Positions 58,380 through 64,000 of a DNA stretch of 64,000 nucleotides are shown here, one piece after another. The translations under genes and the position numbers were made by a program. Location of the stretch: the NCBI RefSeq assembly GCF_039543385.1, contig NZ_BAABJQ010000006.1, positions 355,765-419,764 on the forward strand, given 5' to 3'. The number at the start of each line of letters is the position of its first letter. Position 1 is the stretch's first letter. The notes under the pieces are model-generated. The model ran no database searches. It had not been told where the DNA came from and saw nothing but the letters and a program-made list of their open reading frames with translations. Origin of the DNA: Rugosimonospora acidiphila. GTDB taxonomy: Bacteria > Actinomycetota > Actinomycetes > Mycobacteriales > Micromonosporaceae.

Positions 58380-58841
58380 CTAGCCGGTGATGCTGCGCCG
58401 CACGTAGAGCACGTACACCCACACGGCGCCGAACAGGACGCCCAGCACGGCCAGCGCCACGTGGAACAGCCCGCACGCGAACAGGGCGACCTGCAGGACG
58501 GTGGCGGCGTGCCACGCCCACCGGCGGCGCAGCATTCCGGCCAGCACCACGCACAGCGCCGCCAGGGCCAGCACCGACCCGATGGCCGCACCGGTCACGT
58601 GAGTACTGATCTTGGTCAGCGGCACGATCGCCAGCAGCAGGACGAGTGCCTCGAGGGCCAGGGCGCCCGCGCCCACCCCACGCACGGCCCCCGCCGGGTT
58701 GCGCAGCCCCGAGCGCGGCCCCTCGGCAACCGGCGCGCCATCGCTCCCCGCGCCGCTGGTCCCCGCGTCGCTGCTCTGCGGGCCGCCGCTGTCCGTAACG
58801 CCACCGGCCTGCTCGCCCACGTCGCCGTCCCGCGTGCTCAT
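58380..58841 (-). CDS. DUF4233 domain membrane protein
   Basis: 153 residues. A Gly/Ser/Asp-rich N-terminal tail (~45 residues) precedes four membrane helices, including LALEALVLLLAIVPLT and LQVALFACGLFHVALAVLGVLFG. DUF4233 genes regularly stand between folC and ndk in actinobacteria. No function is established. It follows folC by 76 bases on the same strand. Confidence 0.88.
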   Translation of the reverse strand: MSTRDGDVGEQAGGVTDSGGPQSSDAGTSGAGSDGAPVAEGPRSGLRNPAGAVRGVGAGALALEALVLLLAIVPLTKISTHVTGAAIGSVLALAALCVVLAGMLRRRWAWHAATVLQVALFACGLFHVALAVLGVLFGAVWVYVLYVRRSITG

Positions 58842-58917
58842 CGTGCCGCCTCGTTGGACCCGCCCGGGCCGCCGGATCCGGCGGCGTCGGGCTTCCTGAC
58901 TCGCTCACCGCGCTCGA

Positions 58918-60246
58918 TCATCGGCGCAGCAGCTTCCGCGCGTCGGCCACCGTGATCACCGAGCCCGTGATGATCACGCCCACCCCGCTGATGCCGGCGT
59001 CGACGTCCTCCTCGGCCAGGTTGACCGCCGCCTCGATCGCGTCCGGCAATTCCGGCTCCACGTGTACCCGATCCTCTCCGAACACCTCGACCGCCAACTC
59101 CGCCAACTGGGCCGGCGGCATCGCCCGGGGCGAGCTGTTGCGCGTCACCACCACCGCGTCCACCACCGGCTCAAGCAGGTCCAGCGCGCCGGACACGTCC
59201 TTGTCGGCGAGCATCGCGACGACCGCGACCAGCCGCCGGAACGCGAACTCCTCCTCCAGCGCGGTCACGGTCGCGGCCATCCCGTGCGGGTTGTGCGCGG
59301 CGTCCAGCAGGATCGTCGGCGCATTGCGCACCCGCTCCAGCCGTCCGGGCGACGTGGTACCCGCGAAGCCCGCCCGCACGTTCTCGCCGTCCAGCGTACG
59401 GGCCGTCCCGGCGCCCAGGAACGCCTCGACGGCGGCCAACGCGACGGCGGCGTTCTGCGCCTGGTGCGCGCCGTGCAGCGGAAGGAAGACATCCTCATAG
59501 ATGCCGCCCAGCCCCTGCAGCGTGAGCAACTGCCCGCCCACCGCGAGATCCCTGTGTACCACGCCGAACTGGCTGCCCTCGCGGGCGACGGTCGCACCAA
59601 CCTCGAGGCAGCGCTCCAGGATCGGCGCGGCGGCCTCCTCGTCCTGCAGCGCCAGGATCAGCGTCGCGCCCTCGTGGATGATCCCGGACTTGGCGGTCGC
59701 GATGTCGGTCAGCGTGTCGCCGAGCCACTCCGTGTGATCCAGCCCGATAGGCGTGATCACGCAGGTCTGCGCGTGCAGCACGTTGGTCGAGTCCTCAGCG
59801 CCGCCGAGCCCGACCTCGACCACTGCCACGTCGACCGGTGCGTCGGCGAACGCCGCGAACGCCATGGCCGTGGTCATGTCGAAGTAGGTCAGCTGTTCCC
59901 CGGTCTTCGCGTCGACCAACTCGGCGAGCGGCCGCACCTCGCGGTACACCTCGACGAAGCGCCGCTCGTCGATCGGCTCGCCCTCGATCGAGATGCGTTC
60001 CCGCACCGTCTCCAGGTGCGGGCTGGTGTACCGGCCGGTCCGCACGCCGTGGGCGCGCAGCAGGGAGTCGATCATCCGGGCCGTGGAGGTCTTGCCGTTG
60101 GTACCGGTGAGGTGGATCGACGGGTAGGCACGCTGCGGGCTGCCCAGCAGGTCCAGCAGTTCCTCGATCCGGTCGAGCTCGAAGACCATCCGGGTGAACC
60201 CGCGCGCCTCCAGCTCGGCGTTGACCTCGTTGAACTCGTCGCTCAC
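58918..60246 (-). CDS. folC: Folylpolyglutamate synthase/dihydrofolate synthase
   Basis: 442 residues of the Mur ligase family. ATP loop GTNGKT at 48–53, the folate site near FDMTTAMAFAAF, VEVGLGG, and the C-terminal LLDAAHNPHGMAAT. It adds glutamate to folates and, in the bifunctional form, makes dihydrofolate. The GTG giving VSDEFNEV was chosen; a longer frame reaches into valS antisense-like text without similarity. It follows valS by 58 bases in the conserved valS–folC order. Confidence 0.95.
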   Translation of the reverse strand: MSDEFNEVNAELEARGFTRMVFELDRIEELLDLLGSPQRAYPSIHLTGTNGKTSTARMIDSLLRAHGVRTGRYTSPHLETVRERISIEGEPIDERRFVEVYREVRPLAELVDAKTGEQLTYFDMTTAMAFAAFADAPVDVAVVEVGLGGAEDSTNVLHAQTCVITPIGLDHTEWLGDTLTDIATAKSGIIHEGATLILALQDEEAAAPILERCLEVGATVAREGSQFGVVHRDLAVGGQLLTLQGLGGIYEDVFLPLHGAHQAQNAAVALAAVEAFLGAGTARTLDGENVRAGFAGTTSPGRLERVRNAPTILLDAAHNPHGMAATVTALEEEFAFRRLVAVVAMLADKDVSGALDLLEPVVDAVVVTRNSSPRAMPPAQLAELAVEVFGEDRVHVEPELPDAIEAAVNLAEEDVDAGISGVGVIITGSVITVADARKLLRR

Positions 60247-60304
60247 CGGGTACCGCCCCGAGCACCGTACGGGCGCCGGCCGGCGCCCCTGCCCACCCGT
60301 ACCG

Positions 60305-63076
60305 TCATGACCGCACCTCGGGATCGTCGGTGGCCACGCCGGCGCCGCCCAGCGCGACCAGCGCGGCGTTGGTGCGGGCCAGCTCGGCCTCGGCGGCGGC
60401 AAGCCGCGCCTTGATCTTGTTGACCACCGGCTCCGGCGCCTTCGCGAGGAACTCGGCGTTGCCGAGCTTGGCCTCGGCCCCGGCCCGCTCCTTCTCGGCG
60501 GCCGCCCGGTCCTTCTCCAGTCGGGCCCGCTCAGCGCCCAGATCGATGGCGCCACGGGTGTCCAGCGCGACGGCCACCCCGCCGGTGATCGGCAGGGTCG
60601 CGGTGGCGGTGAAGTCAGCGCCGTCCTGGTCCAGCCGCACCAGCGCCCGGATCAGCGGCTCGTGCTCGGCCAGGCTCAGGGCGGCCAGGCCGGACAGCCG
60701 GGCGGCGACCCGCTGCCCCGGCTTGAGCCCCTGGTCGGAACGGAACCGGCGGACCTCGGTGACCACCTTCTGGAGGCTCGCGATCTCCGCCTCGGCGGCG
60801 TCGTCGACGTAGGTCTTGTCCGGCACCGGCCACTCGGCGACCACAATGCTCGCCGGGCCGGCGGTGGCGTCCGTGGCGGCAGCGTCCGTGTTGGTGGCCT
60901 CGGCCGTACCGGGCTCGGTCGGCGTCTCGGCCGCCGGACTGGCCGCCCCGCTCAGGGCGAGCCAGAGCTCCTCGGTGACGAACGGAATGATCGGGTGCAG
61001 CAGGCGCAGTACCTGATCCAGCACGTGTCCGAGCACCCGCTGGGTGTTCGGGTCGCTGCCGATGACCGGCTTGGTCAGCTCCAGGTACCAGTCGCACACG
61101 TCGTCCCACGCGAAGTGGTACAGCGTGTCGCAGATCTTGCCGAACTCGTACCGCTCGAACTGCTCGTCGACCTCCTGCACGACGTGCTGTAGCCGGGACA
61201 GTATCCAGCGGTCGACGGTGGACAGCAGCTCGGCCGGCGGCAGCGGGCCCCGGTTGTGCGCGCCGTTCATCAACGCGAAGCGGGTGGCGTTCCAGAGCTT
61301 GTTGCAGAAGTTGCGGGAGCCCTGGGTCCACTCCTCCGACACCGGCACGTCCGCGCCCGGGTTGGCGCCGCGGGCCAGCGTGAAGCGCGTCGCGTCGGCG
61401 CCGAACCGCTCGATCCAGTCCAGTGGGTCCACCACGTTGCCGAACGACTTCGACATCTTCTTGCCGAACTGGTCGCGGACCATACCGTGCAGCGCGACGA
61501 CGTCGAAGGGCTGCCGGCCCTCCATCGCGTACAGGCCGAACATCATCATCCGGGCCACCCAGAAGAACAGGATGTCGTACCCGGTGACCAGCACGCTGGT
61601 CGGGTAGAACTTGCGCAGTTCCGGGGTGTCGGCCGGCCAGCCCAGCGTGGAGAACGGCCACAGCGCCGAGGAGAACCAGGTGTCGAGCACGTCCTCGTCC
61701 TGCCGCCAGCCCTCGCCGCTCGGCGGCTGCTCGCCCGGTCCGACGCAGACGATCTCGCCGGCCGGCCCGTACCAGACCGGGATCCGGTGGCCCCACCACA
61801 GCTGGCGGGAGATGCACCAATCGTGCATGTTGTCGACCCAGGCGAAGTACCGCTTGGACAGCTCGGCCGGCTCGAACCGCACCCGTCCGTCGCGCACCGC
61901 GTCGCCGGCCGCCTTGGCCAGCGGGCCGGTGTTGACGAACCATTGCAGCGACAGCCGCGGCTCGACGGTGGTGCCACAGCGCGAGCAGTGCCCCACCGAG
62001 TGCAGGTACGGGCGGCGCTCCGCGACGATCAGACCCTGCTCGCGCAGGGCGGCCACGACCGCCGGCCGGGCCTCGAACCGGTCCAGCCCCTCGAACGGCC
62101 CGTGAGTGGTGATCACGCCGCGCTCGTCCATCATCGTGATGCTGGGCAGGTTGTGGCGCTGGCCGATTTCGAAGTCGTTCGGGTCGTGGGCGGGGGTGAC
62201 CTTGACCGCGCCGGTACCGAACGAGGGGTCCACGTGCGCGTCGGCGACCACGGGGATGCGCCGCCCGGTCAGCGGCAGGGTCACCTCGGTGCCGACCAGA
62301 TGGCGGTACCGCTCGTCGTCGGGGTGTACCGCGACCGCGGTGTCGCCGAGCATCGTCTCGGCCCGGGTGGTGGCGACCACTATCTCGTCGCTGTACCGGA
62401 TCGAGATCAGCTCACCCTCGTCCTCGGAGTGCTCGACCTCGATGTCGGACAGCGCGGTGAGGCAGCGCGGGCACCAGTTGATGATGCGCTCGGCGCGGTA
62501 GATCAAGCCGTCGTCGTACAGCCGCTTGAAGATCGTCTGTACCGCCCGGGACAGGCCCTCGTCCATGGTGAACCGCTCGCGTGACCAGTCCACGGAGTCG
62601 CCCAGGCGGCGCATCTGTCCCAGGATCGAACCGCCGGAGCTGGCCTTCCACTCCCAGACCTTCTTGACGAAGGCTTCGCGACCGAGGTCGTGCCGGCTGG
62701 TGCCCTGCCCGGCGAGCTGGCGCTCCACCACGTTCTGGGTGGCGATCCCGGCGTGGTCCATGCCGGGCAACCACAGCGTCTCGTAGCCCTGCATGCGGCG
62801 CCGGCGAATGAGCGAGTCCTGGATCGTGTGGTCCAGGGCGTGGCCGATGTGCAGCGATCCGGTCACGTTGGGCGGCGGGATCACGATCGCGAAGGGCGGC
62901 CGGCCGCTGGCCGGGTCCGGGGTGAAGTAGCCGGCGGACACCCAGCGCTCGTACCTCGGCTGCTCGACCTCACCGGGCTGGTACTGCGCGGGCAGGTCGG
63001 TGCGGCCCTCGGGGAAAGCCCCGTCCCCCTGCTCGGCTGCCGTGGTAGTACCCGAAGGTTGCCGTCTCGTCGTCAC
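60305..63076 (-). CDS. valS: Valine–tRNA ligase
   Basis: 923 residues. HIGH in GSLHIGHALDHT, KMSKS in GKKMSKSFGNV, editing domain between, and a C-terminal coiled-coil arm (VNKIKARLAAAEAELARTN). In the tRNA-binding region is a ~30-residue Ala/Thr/Glu-rich insertion (AETPTEPGTAEATNTDAA) not usual for the family. The GTG start has TAAACT six bases upstream, a near-consensus -10 for a leaderless mRNA; no Shine-Dalgarno is seen. Confidence 0.96.
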   Translation of the reverse strand: MTTRRQPSGTTTAAEQGDGAFPEGRTDLPAQYQPGEVEQPRYERWVSAGYFTPDPASGRPPFAIVIPPPNVTGSLHIGHALDHTIQDSLIRRRRMQGYETLWLPGMDHAGIATQNVVERQLAGQGTSRHDLGREAFVKKVWEWKASSGGSILGQMRRLGDSVDWSRERFTMDEGLSRAVQTIFKRLYDDGLIYRAERIINWCPRCLTALSDIEVEHSEDEGELISIRYSDEIVVATTRAETMLGDTAVAVHPDDERYRHLVGTEVTLPLTGRRIPVVADAHVDPSFGTGAVKVTPAHDPNDFEIGQRHNLPSITMMDERGVITTHGPFEGLDRFEARPAVVAALREQGLIVAERRPYLHSVGHCSRCGTTVEPRLSLQWFVNTGPLAKAAGDAVRDGRVRFEPAELSKRYFAWVDNMHDWCISRQLWWGHRIPVWYGPAGEIVCVGPGEQPPSGEGWRQDEDVLDTWFSSALWPFSTLGWPADTPELRKFYPTSVLVTGYDILFFWVARMMMFGLYAMEGRQPFDVVALHGMVRDQFGKKMSKSFGNVVDPLDWIERFGADATRFTLARGANPGADVPVSEEWTQGSRNFCNKLWNATRFALMNGAHNRGPLPPAELLSTVDRWILSRLQHVVQEVDEQFERYEFGKICDTLYHFAWDDVCDWYLELTKPVIGSDPNTQRVLGHVLDQVLRLLHPIIPFVTEELWLALSGAASPAAETPTEPGTAEATNTDAAATDATAGPASIVVAEWPVPDKTYVDDAAEAEIASLQKVVTEVRRFRSDQGLKPGQRVAARLSGLAALSLAEHEPLIRALVRLDQDGADFTATATLPITGGVAVALDTRGAIDLGAERARLEKDRAAAEKERAGAEAKLGNAEFLAKAPEPVVNKIKARLAAAEAELARTNAALVALGGAGVATDDPEVRS

Positions 63077-63082
63077 GCACCG

Positions 63083-63088
63083 AGTTTA
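63083..63088 (-). promoter_or_regulatory. Leaderless-type -10 box of valS
   Basis: On the minus strand TAAACT stands six bases before the GTG initiation codon at 63076; one of the clearest of this class here. Confidence 0.65.
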
Positions 63089-63135
63089 CGGGCGCGCGCT
63101 GTTATGCTCCGACCGACCAGTCCAAGGGAGTACTA

Positions 63136-63753
63136 GTGTCCGAACTGCCGCTCCTTGAGCCTGTTGACGAGGCCGAGGAGCCGACATCCCCGCGCTGGTC
63201 CCGTCGCCACTGGATCACGCTCGGTACGGTCGGCGCCGTGCTGGTGGCGACGGTGGGCACGTTCGGCGTGATCGACTGGCGCCGGCACCACTCCGGCAGC
63301 ACGCTGACCACTCCGCAGACGGTGGGCAAGCTGCACCACGACACCGCGGCGGACGCCGCGCAGACCGCGGACTACCTGCGCGACGCGCTGGGCGCCGACG
63401 TCAGTCTCCGGTCGACCCTGGGTGCGGTCTACAGCGATCCGGCCAACAAGGACGACCTGGTGCTGTTCTTCGGCGGTACCGGCGACCTCGCCTCGCCGGA
63501 TCAGCAGCTGGCCAGCGCGCTGGCTCTGCTCGACGATGGGAGCGGGTCGATCACCGGCCTGCACGACGTGTCGGCGGGGTCGTTGGGTGGCACCATGCGG
63601 TGCGGCACCAGCAACGGCGACGGCGGCGCGATGTCGGTGTGCGGCTGGGCCGACCACGACAGCCTCGCGGTCGCGCTGTTCCCCGGCCGTTCGGTCGACG
63701 AATCCGCTGGCCTCATGCGCGAGCTGCGCACCGCAATGGAACACCAGAACTGA
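63136..63753 (+). CDS. Membrane-anchored protein of unknown function
   Basis: 205 residues. A cytoplasmic N-terminal tail of ~27 residues, one membrane helix (WITLGTVGAVLVATVGTFGVI), and an outside domain of ~150 residues with CGTSNGDGGAMSVCGWADHDS (two Cys likely paired). The end has a helix with SAGLMRELRTAMEHQ. Similar single-span actinobacterial proteins exist without known role. GGGAG lies five bases before the GTG; a TATGCT box at 63103–63108 may be its -10. It is divergent from valS and convergent with the rRNA operon. Confidence 0.75.
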   Translation: MSELPLLEPVDEAEEPTSPRWSRRHWITLGTVGAVLVATVGTFGVIDWRRHHSGSTLTTPQTVGKLHHDTAADAAQTADYLRDALGADVSLRSTLGAVYSDPANKDDLVLFFGGTGDLASPDQQLASALALLDDGSGSITGLHDVSAGSLGGTMRCGTSNGDGGAMSVCGWADHDSLAVALFPGRSVDESAGLMRELRTAMEHQN

Positions 63754-63828
63754 CCGCGCCGACCGCATCAGAAGAACGGTCGGCGCTCACCCACGCTGTC
63801 TTTCGCCGGGGGTTTTGGCGGTAGAAAC

Positions 63829-63868
63829 ACTTCAGGGGCACCCCCAAAATTGGGGGCACCCCTGAAGA
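63829..63868 (-). terminator. rRNA operon terminator
   Basis: CTTCAGGGG (63830–63838) pairs with CCCCTGAAG (63859–63867), and CCCCCAA with TTGGGGG inside, with a two-base mismatch. On the minus strand it follows the 5S gene and is followed by TGTTTC. It also separates the convergent membrane protein gene. Confidence 0.85.
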
Positions 63869-63875
63869 AAGAAGT

Positions 63876-63991
63876 CCGGCGGCGTCCTACTCTCCCACAC
63901 CCTCACAAGTGCAGTACCATCGGCGCAGGTGAGCTTAGCTACCGGGTTCGGAATGTAACCGGGCGTTTCCCCACCGCTAAAACCGCCGTAA
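63876..63991 (-). rRNA. rrf: 5S ribosomal RNA
   Basis: Read on the minus strand, the segment carries the 5S core: the loop B/C region GGGGAAACGCCCGGTTACA with CCGAACCCGG, then CGCCGATGGTACTGCA, and the 3' part GGGAGAGTAGGACGCCGCC. The ends (about 116 bases) were placed by pairing of the 5' ACGGCGG and 3' CCGCCGG strands, so they may be off by a few bases. The 23S gene would lie past the right edge. Confidence 0.93.
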
Positions 63992-64000
63992 CACTATGAA

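Overview
The window is GC-rich (roughly 70% or more by eye), with dense genes, frequent GTG starts and clear actinobacterial gene orders. Examples are phoH–ybeY–CorC–cytidine deaminase-like, rsmE–dnaJ–hrcA, hemW/lepA/rpsT/holA/comEC/comEA, rsfS–nadD, rplU–rpmA–obgE next to rne, and valS–folC–DUF4233–ndk. A single chromosomal segment of a filamentous actinomycete, probably of the Micromonosporaceae, fits best; the family assignment is inference from recalled gene orders, not a database match. No phage, plasmid, transposase, CRISPR array or biosynthetic cluster was seen.

Layout. 1–9.6 kb: ribosome and heat-shock housekeeping on the minus strand (CDA-like, CorC/CBS, ybeY, phoH, rsmE, dnaJ, and hrcA with a perfect CIRCE). 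This is interrupted by an accessory island of serine hydrolase, HIT, MarR and SDR genes, with two SlyA-like operators between the divergent HIT and MarR genes. 9.7–15.8 kb: tandem DUF4870 paralogues, hemW, an enoyl-CoA hydratase-like gene, a lysozyme-fold protein, a PhyH-type dioxygenase and a GlsB-type membrane protein. 15.9–26 kb: Nudix, lepA, GH25 lysozyme, rpsT, a collagen-like-tailed membrane protein, holA, comEC and comEA. 26–35.2 kb: DegV, a lipoprotein, histidine phosphatase, rsfS, nadD, a purine-type permease, a PaaK-like ligase and pepN. 35.4–42.3 kb: a receptor-like Ser/Thr kinase, radC, trpS with a tandem-Trp leader peptide and attenuator, a PadR–MFS efflux pair with a perfect palindromic operator, and a GNAT gene. 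42.3–55.7 kb: obgE, rpmA, rplU, a lipoprotein, rne, the TIGR03936/TIGR03960 radical-SAM pair, an acyltransferase, ileS and ndk. 56–64 kb: an unusual membrane-anchored glyoxalase-fold fusion, a DUF4233 protein, folC, valS, a small membrane-anchored protein, and the 3' end of a minus-strand rRNA operon (terminator and 5S rRNA).

How it works together. Most genes serve translation and RNA metabolism: three aminoacyl-tRNA synthetases, ribosomal proteins S20, L21 and L27, ribosome-associated GTPases LepA and Obg, RsfS, YbeY, RsmE and RNase E/G. The most striking regulation is at trpS: an apparently leaderless leader peptide ending in Gly-Trp-Trp-Ala-Pro is followed by mutually exclusive hairpins, the last an intrinsic terminator. 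A recurrent TANNNT box 6–7 bases before the initiation codon suggests that about a dozen genes here are transcribed as leaderless mRNAs. An ileS hairpin that pairs the start codon with an upstream copy, and a PadR operator that covers its own start codon, are further regulatory features worth testing.
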